Below the pieces are notes generated by a model that saw nothing but the letters and a program-made list of their open reading frames with translations, was not told where the DNA came from and ran no database searches. Positions 36,879 to 45,854 of a stretch of DNA of 52,099 nucleotides are shown piece by piece. The DNA comes from Eubacteriales bacterium (GTDB lineage: Bacteria > Bacillota > Clostridia > Eubacteriales > Anaerofustaceae), in contig JAIKVR010000030.1 in the NCBI GenBank assembly GCA_024685545.1, positions 1 through 52,099 on the forward strand, in the 5' to 3' direction. The position numbers and the translations under genes were made by a program. Numbering within the stretch: the first letter of the stretch is position 1; each line of letters begins with the position of its first letter.

Positions 36879-37661
36879 GTGGCGGACTTGTTTAACAGCA
36901 AACTTACGATAACATACATCGCGAATTCCGGAGTCGCGGTGACCGGGCGAAAAAAACAGATCCTCGTGGACGGTCTGCATAAGAGCGAAGCAGGATTCTA
37001 TTTTTCCACCGATCCGCAGACCGCGGAGGATATCATCCTCTCAAAGGAACCTTATAATCTTATGGATATCCTGCTGGTCACACACGACCATTCCGATCAT
37101 TTTAACGCGACCTACTGCGTGGAAGCCTTGAAGAAGAACAAGCATCTGCAGCTTGTTGGCCCTCAGAGCGTTGCCGATAAGGTGAAGAGCTGCCCCGATT
37201 ATGACGATGAACTGGCAAGTCAGATCAAGCCTATCGAAGCCTCACCGGTCAAGCCTATAGTGCTTTCGCTCAAAGACATCGATATTGAGATTTTCTGCAT
37301 CACCCACGACGGGGCCAGCGCCGATACCACCGTGAACAACGCCTATCTGGTCCGCATGGACCGTCATGACATGCTCTTTTTAGGCGACGCCAAGGCTGAT
37401 GATTCCGTATTCGAGTCAGCAGGTGTCTACGGCAAGAACGTGGAGGTACTCTTTGTTCCGTTCACCTTCATCGGTCTTTCCGCGGGCAGAGAGATCATCA
37501 AGAAGATCGCTCCGAAAAAGCTGGTGGTCGTTCACCTTCCGGATGAGTCCAAGGATGCCAACAAACTCACTGAAAAGACCAAGATCGCTCATACTAAGTA
37601 TTTCGCAGAATTTCCTCCGACAACATTGTTCGATACTATCGGTCAGAGTTTTCAGATATAA
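36879..37661 (+). CDS. MBL-fold metal-dependent hydrolase
   Basis: 260 residues. The metallo-beta-lactamase fold motif HDHSDH is at residues 69-74, with later metal ligands in FCITHDG and LFLGDAKADD. It resembles the UlaG/YtnP-like 'MBL fold metallo-hydrolase' group, whose substrates vary (phosphodiesters, lactones); none can be assigned here. The start is GTG at 36879, with AAGGA 7 bases upstream and TATAAT at 36825-36830. Single gene, followed by a strong terminator. Confidence 0.88.
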   Translation: MADLFNSKLTITYIANSGVAVTGRKKQILVDGLHKSEAGFYFSTDPQTAEDIILSKEPYNLMDILLVTHDHSDHFNATYCVEALKKNKHLQLVGPQSVADKVKSCPDYDDELASQIKPIEASPVKPIVLSLKDIDIEIFCITHDGASADTTVNNAYLVRMDRHDMLFLGDAKADDSVFESAGVYGKNVEVLFVPFTFIGLSAGREIIKKIAPKKLVVVHLPDESKDANKLTEKTKIAHTKYFAEFPPTTLFDTIGQSFQI

Positions 37662-37668
37662 AAGATAT

Positions 37669-37694
37669 AAACCTCCCCGCAAGGGGAGGTTTTT
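37669..37694 (+). terminator. Intrinsic terminator of the MBL-fold gene
   Basis: AAACCTCCCC, GCAA tetraloop, GGGGAGGTTT, then TT. Confidence 0.92.
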
Positions 37695-37795
37695 GAATGG
37701 ATCGTCATTGCAGACATCCTGCCGGAATGCTACACATCAGTATCGGATATTATGCGCATCTGGGCCCTTGTACTGCAGTGTAGAGCGATACAATC

Positions 37796-37825
37796 ATAAA
37801 AAGCCGGATCTTTCGATCCGGCTTT
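37796..37825 (-). terminator. Terminator of the amino-acid ABC operon
   Basis: On the minus strand AAAGCCGGATC, GAAA loop, GATCCGGCTTT, then TT, 25 bases after the ATPase stop codon. Confidence 0.88.
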
Positions 37826-37849
37826 ATGATTTTTTGAGGACGGTTGCGT

Positions 37850-38593
37850 TCATCCGTTGAGAAATCTGGACAGAAATTCTCTGGTGCGATCCTTTTCCGG
37901 ATCCGTGAATATCTTATGCGGGCTGCCGGCTTCCTCGATGACGCCGCCGTCCATGAAGATCACTTCATCCGATACATCTCTGGCAAAGGCCATCTCATGG
38001 GTGACGACGATCATGGTCAATCCGCTGTCTGCAAGGTCCTTCATGACCGACAGCACTTCCCCCACCATCTGGGGGTCGAGTGCGGAAGTGGGTTCGTCAA
38101 AGAGCAGCACGTCAGGCGACATCGTCAGTGCCCTGGCTATGGCGGCACGCTGTTTCTGCCCTCCGGAGATATTCGCGGGACGATATCTGGCAAAGGGTGC
38201 CATGCCGACCTTTTCAAGGTTTTCTATGGCTGCCTTTTTAGCCGCTGCTTCGCTTATCCCCAGTACCTTTACGGCTCCGATGGAACAGTTCGTGAGCAGA
38301 TCCATGTTGTTGAACAGATTGAACTGCTGAAACACCATGACCACCTTCGCTCTGTATCGGGAGAGAGCTTTGCCGGATACAGGTATAGGTGAGCCGTGGA
38401 ACAGTATCTCTCCTCCGTCGATCTCCTCAAGGCGGTTGATGCACCTGAGCAGAGTGCTCTTTCCGCTTCCGGAGGAACCGATGATACTGATGACACTGCC
38501 TTTTTCAACATCGAAGCTTATGTCTTTGAGTATCACGGAATCCCCGAAGCTCTTGCTGATATGTGATAATTCCAGTATCTTTTCTCCTGCCAT
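37850..38593 (-). CDS. Amino-acid ABC transporter, ATP-binding protein
   Basis: 247 residues of the polar amino acid (GlnQ/HisP) type. Walker [10 protein letters not shown] is at residues 39-47, the signature [16 protein letters not shown] near 140, Walker [14 protein letters not shown], and the H-loop VTHEMAFAR. It energises uptake with the permease and binding protein encoded immediately upstream. The start is one base after the permease stop. The L-box riboswitch upstream of the operon indicates lysine as the likely substrate. Confidence 0.94.
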   Translation of the reverse strand: MAGEKILELSHISKSFGDSVILKDISFDVEKGSVISIIGSSGSGKSTLLRCINRLEEIDGGEILFHGSPIPVSGKALSRYRAKVVMVFQQFNLFNNMDLLTNCSIGAVKVLGISEAAAKKAAIENLEKVGMAPFARYRPANISGGQKQRAAIARALTMSPDVLLFDEPTSALDPQMVGEVLSVMKDLADSGLTMIVVTHEMAFARDVSDEVIFMDGGVIEEAGSPHKIFTDPEKDRTREFLSRFLNG

Positions 38594-38594
38594 T

Positions 38595-39359
38595 TCAGTC
38601 TTCCCTAACAGTAATAACGCTGCGTGAATCGCTCTGGCTCCCGGTTATGGTAACGACTCCGGGCCCTTCAAGCTTCTTTTCTATGAACCTCATGCCGCGC
38701 GTCACCGTGTAGGTGACGATGAGGTAGATAACAGCTACGATAAAGTTGACTTCAAAATATCTCAGGTAGGTGCCCGATGCGGATTTGCCAGCAAAGAACA
38801 GTTCAAAGACGGAAATTACAGAGAGCACCGAGCTGTCCTTGATATTGACGACGAATTCGTTGCCTATTGAAGGCATCACGTTCCTGATTGCCTGAGGCAG
38901 TATCACGTAGCGCAGTGCCTGCGAATAGGTCATACCTATGGAATAGGCGCCTTCCTCCTGGCTCTTGTCCACGGATAGTATGCCTCCGCGGATGATCTCC
39001 GCCATGTACGAACCGGTGTTTATTGATACGATGAATACGGCTGCCGTCATTTTGCCGATGTCCACGCTTCGGAATAACCCGTAGTAAATGACCATCGCCT
39101 GTACGATCATCGGCGTGCCGCGGAATACTTCGACGTAAACGGCAAGAAGTATATCGAGCAGCTTTGTGCAAACGCGCTTTGCGGCTCCTTCGTGCCTGCT
39201 GACTTTAATTGAACGCAGGGAAGCGACGAGGAGTCCGATCAGGAATCCGAAGACCGTGGAGAGCACGGCGATAATCATCGTGTTCTTCAGTCCTGTCAGA
39301 AAAAGCCCGCCGTATTCATTAAGTATGAAAACGACCCACTGCCAAAAGCTATCCGGCAT
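38595..39359 (-). CDS. Amino-acid ABC transporter, permease
   Basis: 254 residues from the ATG at 39359 (a GTG four codons earlier, overlapping the upstream gene, is also possible; neither has a clear ribosome binding site, so coupling is likely). Five or so membrane helices. The inner-membrane EAA-type loop near the middle ([23 protein letters not shown]) marks a HisM/GlnP-type permease. [10 protein letters not shown] segment follows, as in polar amino acid permeases. The C terminus carries about 25 polar residues beyond the usual end. Confidence 0.92.
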   Translation of the reverse strand: MPDSFWQWVVFILNEYGGLFLTGLKNTMIIAVLSTVFGFLIGLLVASLRSIKVSRHEGAAKRVCTKLLDILLAVYVEVFRGTPMIVQAMVIYYGLFRSVDIGKMTAAVFIVSINTGSYMAEIIRGGILSVDKSQEEGAYSIGMTYSQALRYVILPQAIRNVMPSIGNEFVVNIKDSSVLSVISVFELFFAGKSASGTYLRYFEVNFIVAVIYLIVTYTVTRGMRFIEKKLEGPGVVTITGSQSDSRSVITVRED

Positions 39360-39360
39360 A

Positions 39361-40194
39361 TCACATATCACTCAGGGGCTGATTCGAAACAGCGTCCTGC
39401 ATCATCTTCTGCCTTTCGTCGCCTGAAATGCTCGCCAGGATGTCATTGATGCTGTTGATCAGCTCCGTTTCCCCTTTCCTGACACCCACAGCGACGGTAA
39501 TGTCTTCCTCTGCAGCCACGAAGCCCTGTCCTTCGGCGAACCTTACATAAGTCAGGTCACTGTTAGCCGCAGCTGCGGAAACAGCTCCGGGCAGCTCGCT
39601 GATATATCCGTCGATCTTTCCTGAAGTGAGAGCAACGATCATAGCCGGGAAAGTCTCCATGGCATTTTCTTTCGTGACCCCTTCCATCTGGTCGATAACA
39701 TCATAGTGGACGGTGTTCAGCTGTCCTGTGATGACTGCCCCGGCGAAATCGTCAAGGCTGTCGGCACTTGCATATTGACTGTCTTTTCTAATGACTACGA
39801 CCAGTTCGCTAGCGTAATAGGCGTCTGTAAAGTCAATGGTCAGCTTGCGCTCTGCTGTTGGGCTCATTCCTGCGATGATCAGGTCGATATCGCCGGCCAC
39901 GAGCGCCGGAGTAAGTCCGTCCCATTCCAGCTTGACGATGACAAGCTTCTTGCCGAGACCTTCGGCGATCTTTCTGGCCATCTGGACGTCATAGCCGTCG
40001 GCATAGGCGCCGGGAACTGAATCGATAGGTACGGATGTTGCTGTTTCATTTGACTGCGTCCAGTTGAACGGCGCATAGTTGCATTCCATGCCGACCTTGA
40101 TCGTCTCTTCCTGCTGTTGATTTCCCCCACAGGATGCCAGAGAGAATAGAATGGAGATGATGAGCAGGGCTGTAATGAATTTGGAACGATGCAT
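39361..40194 (-). CDS. Amino-acid ABC transporter, substrate-binding lipoprotein
   Basis: 277 residues. A lipoprotein signal peptide with lipobox LASC places Cys22 as the lipid-modified residue. The mature protein has the polar amino acid binding (SBP_bac_3) pattern: VGMECNYAPFNW, GYDVQMARKIAEGLG, GDIDLIIAGMSPTAERK then IDFTDAYY. AAGGAGG precedes the ATG. First gene of the riboswitch-controlled operon. Substrate inferred as lysine from the riboswitch; the sequence alone only says polar amino acid. Confidence 0.94.
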   Translation of the reverse strand: MHRSKFITALLIISILFSLASCGGNQQQEETIKVGMECNYAPFNWTQSNETATSVPIDSVPGAYADGYDVQMARKIAEGLGKKLVIVKLEWDGLTPALVAGDIDLIIAGMSPTAERKLTIDFTDAYYASELVVVIRKDSQYASADSLDDFAGAVITGQLNTVHYDVIDQMEGVTKENAMETFPAMIVALTSGKIDGYISELPGAVSAAAANSDLTYVRFAEGQGFVAAEEDITVAVGVRKGETELINSINDILASISGDERQKMMQDAVSNQPLSDM

Positions 40195-40224
40195 TTTGTT
40201 TGATCCTCCTTCCAGGATAAAAAA

Positions 40225-40255
40225 ATAGCGGCAGGAGATATCGCCCAGCCGCTAT
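40225..40255 (-). terminator. Riboswitch expression-platform terminator
   Basis: On the minus strand ATAGCGGC, 15-base loop, GCCGCTAT, then a run of T, between the L-box aptamer and the ribosome binding site of the binding-protein gene. With lysine bound it should end transcription. Confidence 0.85.
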
Positions 40256-40290
40256 AAATTGACCCCGAGAAGGGTATTTATGCCAAGAAC

Positions 40291-40455
40291 GATAGCGCTC
40301 CACATTTCTGTGACAGTCGGAGGGATATTATCCCGGCGCCCAACGGCGGCAGTCTCAAAACAGCCGCAATTTCGGCGAAGATCCCTTTCGCATCCGGGTG
40401 GTATCGCCGTTTGAGCGGCTTCCCGATGTTACTGATGAGCTTCGCGCCTCTATCT
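40291..40455 (-). promoter_or_regulatory. Lysine riboswitch (L-box)
   Basis: On the minus strand the conserved L-box landmarks appear in order: AGATAGAGGCGCGAA at the 5' side, AGTAA, GCGAAAGGGATCTTCGCCGAA, ACTGTCACA, and TGGAGCGCTATC closing P1 (GATAG/CTATC). A terminator follows at 40225-40255. The regulated operon is an amino-acid ABC importer, so lysine uptake is switched off when lysine is abundant. Confidence 0.93.
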
Positions 40456-40499
40456 GTACAAGCATTCCTGCCTAGCGTGATGCCTCACGCGTGATTATG

Positions 40500-40528
40500 A
40501 TATTACTTGATTGTTTCCTACATGTCAA
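40500..40528 (-). promoter_or_regulatory. Promoter of the riboswitch-ABC operon
   Basis: On the minus strand TTGACA (40523-40528), 17 bases, TAATAT (40500-40505), about 45 bases before the aptamer. The rest of 40529-40678 shows no gene. Confidence 0.75.
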
Positions 40529-40678
40529 GAACAAAATTCCGAATCATGGCATACTCGGTTTCCCTGTTCCTGGACAGATGATTGCCGCCATGGCTTAGTG
40601 AGTTTCTTATTGGTCGGCCGCCAAAAGAAAAGAGACTGTGAAAAACGGAGAATTGTTATACAGTCTCTTCAGATAGTA

Positions 40679-41845
40679 TTAATCAAACAGCGATGAGAAT
40701 AATCCGATACCTGCGGCGAAAGTCCCGATGGTACTGCCTATGTTACCTGCTGCGGCTACAACGAGGACCTTCAGCAGTTTGTTGCCGTAAAAACCTTTCA
40801 GGGTCGTGATATCATCAGTGACGCTTTCAAAGTCGGCGACTTTTGGAGGGGCGATCTTGGCCTGGACCAGTCCTGCGAACCATCCGGCTGCAAGGAGAGG
40901 GTTCAGGGATGTGATCGGGGCTGCGATAAACGCAGTCAGAGCAGATATGATATTGCCTCCGGCCAGCAGTACTGCGGCGGCCGAAAATGTACCGTTATAG
41001 ATGACCCATCTGAGCATCTGCGTTCCGAAGGACGAAGGATCTTTCAGGTAAGTCACGGCGAACATTATAAGTACCAAAAGCGGTATGACCCATCCCGCCA
41101 ATTTCGCCAGCGGTTTTTTCTCGGGTTGAGAGGAAAGCTCATTTATATCGACCGGACTGCCGGAAGTAAGTATTTCCGTAATGCCATGCACATGAGCAGC
41201 TCCGACTATGGCGACTATTGTCTTTCCGGGCGAGGTGCGGATCTTTTCCGCAAGGAAGGCATCACGTTCATCCACCAGATACCTTTTCAGCTCAGGGAAC
41301 TGCTGTGCCATCTCGCCCATTGCGCTTTCAAGGATGTCTTTCTGTTTGAGTTGTTCCATCTCCTCTTCGCTGATCGTCTCATCGTCGAGCAGGGCGGAAA
41401 ACAGTCCGGTCAGAAGCTTGATCTTCCCCTTGCCGCTCATCTTCCGCCAGATGCGGGTAAATGTGGTCCTGATAGGCCTGTCGGCGGCAGTAAGGACAGC
41501 GCCTGTCTCCTGTGCCTTGTTGATTCCGACGAGCATCTCGCCTCCTACGGAAACACCGAAGCTCTTGGCGAGCCGTTTCTGGTAGGAGGAAAGTATCAGA
41601 CTGACCAGCAGGTACATGGCTTTCTTCTGCTTTATGACGGTGATAATATCGGTGTTTTTCCATTTATCCGGATCCTTGATGTTTTCTATCCTGTCGTCAT
41701 CCAGCTCGACGCAGATGGAATCCGGACGGATCTCATCGATCACGCGGCCTGCCTCCTCCGCACTCTGGGAGGAGACATGGGCCGTTCCGATCAGGTAGAT
41801 GTCCTTGCCATCGATCTCAATATGTGTTACATTTTCATTTTCCAT
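40679..41845 (-). CDS. TraB/PrgY-family membrane protein
   Basis: 388 residues. The N-terminal TraB domain contains IGTAHVS at residues 19-25 and a second GxxH near 230 (IVGAAHVHGI), the paired motifs thought to mark a metal-dependent hydrolase or protease-like fold. The C-terminal ~150 residues hold four or five membrane helices. The best-known homologue, PrgY of enterococci, limits pheromone activity, but most bacterial members have no known role. It starts 15 bases after nrdJ on the same strand, so it is co-transcribed. Confidence 0.88.
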   Translation of the reverse strand: MENENVTHIEIDGKDIYLIGTAHVSSQSAEEAGRVIDEIRPDSICVELDDDRIENIKDPDKWKNTDIITVIKQKKAMYLLVSLILSSYQKRLAKSFGVSVGGEMLVGINKAQETGAVLTAADRPIRTTFTRIWRKMSGKGKIKLLTGLFSALLDDETISEEEMEQLKQKDILESAMGEMAQQFPELKRYLVDERDAFLAEKIRTSPGKTIVAIVGAAHVHGITEILTSGSPVDINELSSQPEKKPLAKLAGWVIPLLVLIMFAVTYLKDPSSFGTQMLRWVIYNGTFSAAAVLLAGGNIISALTAFIAAPITSLNPLLAAGWFAGLVQAKIAPPKVADFESVTDDITTLKGFYGNKLLKVLVVAAAGNIGSTIGTFAAGIGLFSSLFD

Positions 41846-41860
41846 TTTAGATCCGCCAGA

Positions 41861-44830
41861 TCAGGAGCATCCTGTGGTGGTGCCGCATTCTGCACAGACC
41901 TTGCAGGTGCCGTTGGTATACATCCTGGATGAACCGCAGTTGGGGCAGACATCGCCGTAAAGGCGTTCCATCCCCGTCGTGTCGGGACTGCCGTCCTCAC
42001 CGTGGTCGTCGTGTTCCTGCGGTACCGGAGATTCGCCAGCATGAGGCAGAGCCGTTTCTGCTACAGATCTGAAGTCATCGGGCTTGACCTGGATGCGGGA
42101 GAAATCGCCGAGCTCGATGTCTATCACCTTGCTGATAAGGTCGGCAAGCGAGGTGGCGTTCTTAATATATGGATGGCGGGATACGAATCCGCTCGGCTCG
42201 AACTGCTGGCCTCTGAGTATACGTGATATCTCAGCGGCAGGTACATTATACTGCAGCATGTTGGAAAGAGCCTTTGACAGGGAGGCCAAAAGGCCCTTGA
42301 CTACTGTACCTTCCTTATCGGAAGATACGAATATCTCTGCCATTTTGCCGTTCTGATAGAATCCGACAGTAATGTACAGCTCGATGTCTCCTATCTTGGC
42401 GGAATGCGTGCGGGACAGCCTCATGCCTGAAGGCCGTGCTCTTTCAGGTACTGAGTTGTGGCAGTTCTTGGCAAAATTGAGCAGCTGGTCATATGTCAGG
42501 TTATTCAGGTCGTTCTCATCCTTGATCTCTTCTGCAGTGTGCAGAGGCTGAGCAGCCTTGCAGCCGTCGCGGTAGAGTGATATGGCTTTGACGCCCTTTT
42601 TGTACGCCAGGAGATAGACATCCTGTACGTCCTGCACTGTAGCGGAGGCGGGAAGGTTGACGGTCTTTGAGATTGATCCTGAGATCATCGGAGTGATCGC
42701 GGCTACCATCATCACGTGCCCGTAGGGGGATATCTCGTTTGCCGTAGCGAATACGCCCTTGTCCTCATCCTTGATGTAAGGGCAGTTTTCGAGGGTGTAG
42801 TTCACGAACATGCCGCGCTCGTCTGTCTCGAGCATGTAGTCATCGACCTTCTTGATGTCCTCTTCGCTGTAGCCGAGGTTGGCGAGGCTCTGATCGACTA
42901 TCGGGTTCACGATGGTCATCGTTCCTCCTCCGGCCAGGGATTTGTAAATGACATGCGAGTAATAGGGCTCCACGCTGGTCGCTCCGCAGTCCATAGCAAA
43001 GGCTATGGTCCCTGTCGGTGCAATGACTGAGACCTGGGCATTCCTGACGCCGTATTCGTCAGCGTATGAAAGGGCTTCCTTCCAGACCTGCACCGCTTTG
43101 TTCAGAAAGCTGCCGCACCCGATCCCTTCAAGGAGATCCTTGTCCAGCATATAGGGCCTGTAGGAGATATCCTCAAAGTCATCGGTCAGTGCCAATGCGC
43201 ACCTTGCGTGATTGCGCAGTACTTTCTTCAGGTATTTTTCATTGACGGTATATTTCTCAAAGGGACCGACGGCTTTGGCCATGAGGCCGGATACATAGTA
43301 TGAATATCCTGTGAGCACGCTGACCAGGGCTGCGGAGACCTGGCGGGCTTCTTCGCTGTCATAGCCGTAGCCCATCACCATCAGCAGCGAAGCCAGGTTA
43401 GCGATTCCAAGCCCGGTGGCACGGAACATATAAGTCTTGCGTGCGATATCCTTTGTCGGGAACTGTCCGCGATAGATGGATGCCTCCAGCACGAGCTGTA
43501 CGAGACCGACCAGATGCACGTAGTTCTCCATATCGAAGCGTTTGTTTGCGTTGTCATAGAAGTTGAAGATATTGATGGAAGCCAGGTTGCAGGATGAGTC
43601 ATCAAGGAATGCGTATTCGCTGCAGGGATTGGTAGCGTTTATGCGGTTGTATTTCGCCCCGTATACGCCATCCTCGCCGGCCGGGCAGGTGTGCCATGCG
43701 TTGTACAGATCGTCGAACTGTATCGCCGGATCGGCACAGGACCAGGCGCTCTTGCCTATGAGGTCCCAGAGCTTTCTTACGGATTCTTTCTTGTTGACTT
43801 TGGAATCTACTCTTCCCTTTAAGTCTATTGTTGCGTCCGGATCGCTGGAGAGGTTGCATACTTTCTGCATGAATTCCTCTGTGGCTCTCACGGAGTTGTT
43901 GCCGTTCTGTCCGGACACTGTGGAATACGCTTCTCCGTCCATTCCGGTATCATAGCCCATCTTGGCCAGTGCGCGGACCTTGTCCTCTTCCTTTGCCTTC
44001 CATGTGATGAAGCTTTCGATCTCCGGATGATCCACGTCCAGGATGACCATCTTGGCTGCGCGCCTTGTCGTGCCGCCGGATTTGATGGCTCCTGCATTGC
44101 GGTCCAGACCCTTTAAAAAGCTCATGACGCCGCTGGAGAAACCTCCTGAGGAGAGAGCCTCGTTGACGCCCCTGATGTCTGAGAAGTTGGTGCCTACGCC
44201 GCTGCCGCCCTTGAAGAGCTTTGTCTCGGTGACGTACTGCTCGCTTATCGAGTGATCGCCGATGAGAGTATCTCTGATAGAAAGGATAAAGCATGCGGAG
44301 GCCTGTGTGCGGGTGTAGCGGTCCTCGCTCATCACCACTTCCTTCTTTTCGGGGTCATAGTAATAAAGCTGATCACTGTCGGCGATGATATTGTAATTGC
44401 GCTTTAATCCCGTGTTGAACCACTGAGGGGAGTTAGGTGCCCAGAGCTGGGCCAGCAGGGCATAGACCAGTTCGTCATAGAATATCTGCCACTGGGCCTT
44501 ATTCTTGATGATGCCTTCGTCCATGAGCGCATCCGCCCAGAAACCGACCATCCTGTCAGCCACCTGCTTCATGGATGTCTCGCCTCCGGTGGGCGTGTTG
44601 CAGCCCGCTTTGCGGAAATACTTGCTTGCTATGATGTTGCAGCAGTTCTTGGAGTAGGATTCGGGGAATTCCAGATCTTTCATGTCGATGATGACTTCCC
44701 CCGTGGAATAGTTGGTGAGATAAGCGTCCACCCGCTTATACTCGAACAGGTCGTAAACCGTCTTGTCCTTGTTGACTTCAAGCTCACCGGTGAAATTGCG
44801 TTTGAAGAGCATGGAAACTGAATCTTTCAT
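41861..44830 (-). CDS. nrdJ: Adenosylcobalamin-dependent (class II) ribonucleotide reductase
   Basis: 989 residues. Makes deoxyribonucleotides with a B12-derived radical, independent of oxygen. The active-site region NPCSEYAFLDDSSCNLASIN carries cysteines of the barrel, and a glycine-rich VSVIAPTGTIAFAMDCGATS loop follows. The C-terminal cysteine cluster is CPNC...CKVCAECGTTTGCS, a zinc-binding and redox tail typical of NrdJ. GGGGG lies 5 bases before the ATG. Promoter and two NrdR-like boxes lie upstream. The organism therefore needs cobalamin, which also fits the MtaA-like proteins. Confidence 0.96.
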   Translation of the reverse strand: MKDSVSMLFKRNFTGELEVNKDKTVYDLFEYKRVDAYLTNYSTGEVIIDMKDLEFPESYSKNCCNIIASKYFRKAGCNTPTGGETSMKQVADRMVGFWADALMDEGIIKNKAQWQIFYDELVYALLAQLWAPNSPQWFNTGLKRNYNIIADSDQLYYYDPEKKEVVMSEDRYTRTQASACFILSIRDTLIGDHSISEQYVTETKLFKGGSGVGTNFSDIRGVNEALSSGGFSSGVMSFLKGLDRNAGAIKSGGTTRRAAKMVILDVDHPEIESFITWKAKEEDKVRALAKMGYDTGMDGEAYSTVSGQNGNNSVRATEEFMQKVCNLSSDPDATIDLKGRVDSKVNKKESVRKLWDLIGKSAWSCADPAIQFDDLYNAWHTCPAGEDGVYGAKYNRINATNPCSEYAFLDDSSCNLASINIFNFYDNANKRFDMENYVHLVGLVQLVLEASIYRGQFPTKDIARKTYMFRATGLGIANLASLLMVMGYGYDSEEARQVSAALVSVLTGYSYYVSGLMAKAVGPFEKYTVNEKYLKKVLRNHARCALALTDDFEDISYRPYMLDKDLLEGIGCGSFLNKAVQVWKEALSYADEYGVRNAQVSVIAPTGTIAFAMDCGATSVEPYYSHVIYKSLAGGGTMTIVNPIVDQSLANLGYSEEDIKKVDDYMLETDERGMFVNYTLENCPYIKDEDKGVFATANEISPYGHVMMVAAITPMISGSISKTVNLPASATVQDVQDVYLLAYKKGVKAISLYRDGCKAAQPLHTAEEIKDENDLNNLTYDQLLNFAKNCHNSVPERARPSGMRLSRTHSAKIGDIELYITVGFYQNGKMAEIFVSSDKEGTVVKGLLASLSKALSNMLQYNVPAAEISRILRGQQFEPSGFVSRHPYIKNATSLADLISKVIDIELGDFSRIQVKPDDFRSVAETALPHAGESPVPQEHDDHGEDGSPDTTGMERLYGDVCPNCGSSRMYTNGTCKVCAECGTTTGCS

Positions 44831-44835
44831 GTGAC

Positions 44836-44882
44836 CCCCTATATATTGTATGCATAAGCCAGACCTGGCGTATATCTAGTAT
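44836..44882. promoter_or_regulatory. Putative pair of NrdR boxes before nrdJ
   Basis: On the minus strand, ATACAATATATAGGGG (44836-44851) matches the NrdR box ACACWATATATWGTGT at 13 of 16 positions. A second, weaker box ATACTAGATATACGCC is at 44867-44882. They are 31 bases apart, the spacing expected for cooperative NrdR binding, and overlap the start of transcription. Confidence 0.6.
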
Positions 44883-44886
44883 TGAA

Positions 44887-44915
44887 AGTATATCCTCTTG
44901 CCTGCACCGCTGCAA
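44887..44915 (-). promoter_or_regulatory. Promoter of nrdJ
   Basis: On the minus strand TTGCAG (44910-44915), 17 bases, TATACT (44887-44892). The start point would lie in the upstream NrdR-like box. Confidence 0.6.
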
Positions 44916-45051
44916 TAGCCACAGGCAAAAAAAGAAAAAAATGTCACTGGATCAGGCTGTAACGGAAAAACGGCTGAAACCTCGGATAAATCCGCGGATG
45001 GTGCGGCCAGGCAGATTGAAAATAAATACGAAGCGCATTAAATACAATTAA

Positions 45052-45080
45052 TTGACTGTAAAATCTTATTATGTTATCAT
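45052..45080 (+). promoter_or_regulatory. Promoter of nagB-glmM
   Basis: TTGACT (45052-45057), 17 bases, TATCAT (45075-45080), 30 bases before nagB. The 280-base gap to nrdJ holds the two divergent promoters and nothing else I can call. Confidence 0.65.
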
Positions 45081-45110
45081 AGGCTGTAATTTTCTATCGG
45101 AGGCGCGTAT

Positions 45111-45836
45111 ATGAAAGTAGTCATAGATACAAGCGAAAATATCGCGCGTTTAGCCGCGCAGCAGTATAAGGAGCTGTTGGCAGACAAGCCCGATGCGGTG
45201 CTCGGACTTGCCACCGGATCCACTCCGCTCGGACTTTATGCCGTTTTAAGCAATATGTGCAAAGCCGGCGAGATATCTTTCGCCAAAGCACATTCGTTCA
45301 ACCTGGATGAATATATCGGGCTTGACGGCAATCATGACCAGAGCTACAGGTATTTCATGAACGAAAATCTCTTCAGGAATATCGATATCAATATCAGCGA
45401 GACTCACGTACCCGACGGTATATCCTCCAATCAGCAGAATGCCGCGGATTACGACAAGCTTATCGAAGAGGCTGGAGGCATCGATCTGCAGCTGCTCGGC
45501 ATCGGGGTCAACGGCCATATCGGATTCAATGAACCGGGAACTCCGTTCGGGAGCCTGACGCACATCGTTGAGCTCACCGATTCCACCAGGCAGGCCAACA
45601 AGAGATTTTTCCAGTCCATCGACGAGGTCCCCACTCATGCCATCAGCATGGGCATCAAGAGCGTCATGCATGCCAGAAGCGTTATCCTGATGGCGATCGG
45701 CGAAAACAAGGCTCAGTGCATCAAGGACACTCTGGAAGGCCCTGTCACAGAGCAGGTCCCCGCGAGCGTGCTGCAGCTGCATCCGGATGTGACCTTCTAT
45801 CTCGATCACGACGCGGCAAAACTTCTGACAAAATAA
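45111..45836 (+). CDS. nagB: Glucosamine-6-phosphate deaminase
   Basis: Converts glucosamine 6-phosphate to fructose 6-phosphate and ammonia. 241 residues, the short Bacillota length. Substrate-binding GLATGSTPLGLY, the FNLDEYIGL segment with the catalytic Asp, and IGVNGHIGFNEPG with the His/Glu relay are intact. GGAGG precedes the ATG. nagA is not adjacent, and the next gene, glmM, runs the opposite biosynthetic way, so this operon may balance amino-sugar supply. Confidence 0.95.
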   Translation: MKVVIDTSENIARLAAQQYKELLADKPDAVLGLATGSTPLGLYAVLSNMCKAGEISFAKAHSFNLDEYIGLDGNHDQSYRYFMNENLFRNIDINISETHVPDGISSNQQNAADYDKLIEEAGGIDLQLLGIGVNGHIGFNEPGTPFGSLTHIVELTDSTRQANKRFFQSIDEVPTHAISMGIKSVMHARSVILMAIGENKAQCIKDTLEGPVTEQVPASVLQLHPDVTFYLDHDAAKLLTK

Positions 45837-45854
45837 TAAAAGGAAATCACAATA

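Noticed and set aside
40390..40420. GGGTGGTATCGCCG on the plus strand resembles the T-box sequence
   Set aside because: It lies inside the L-box aptamer, which accounts for it on the minus strand, and no aminoacyl-tRNA synthetase or amino-acid gene follows on the plus strand.
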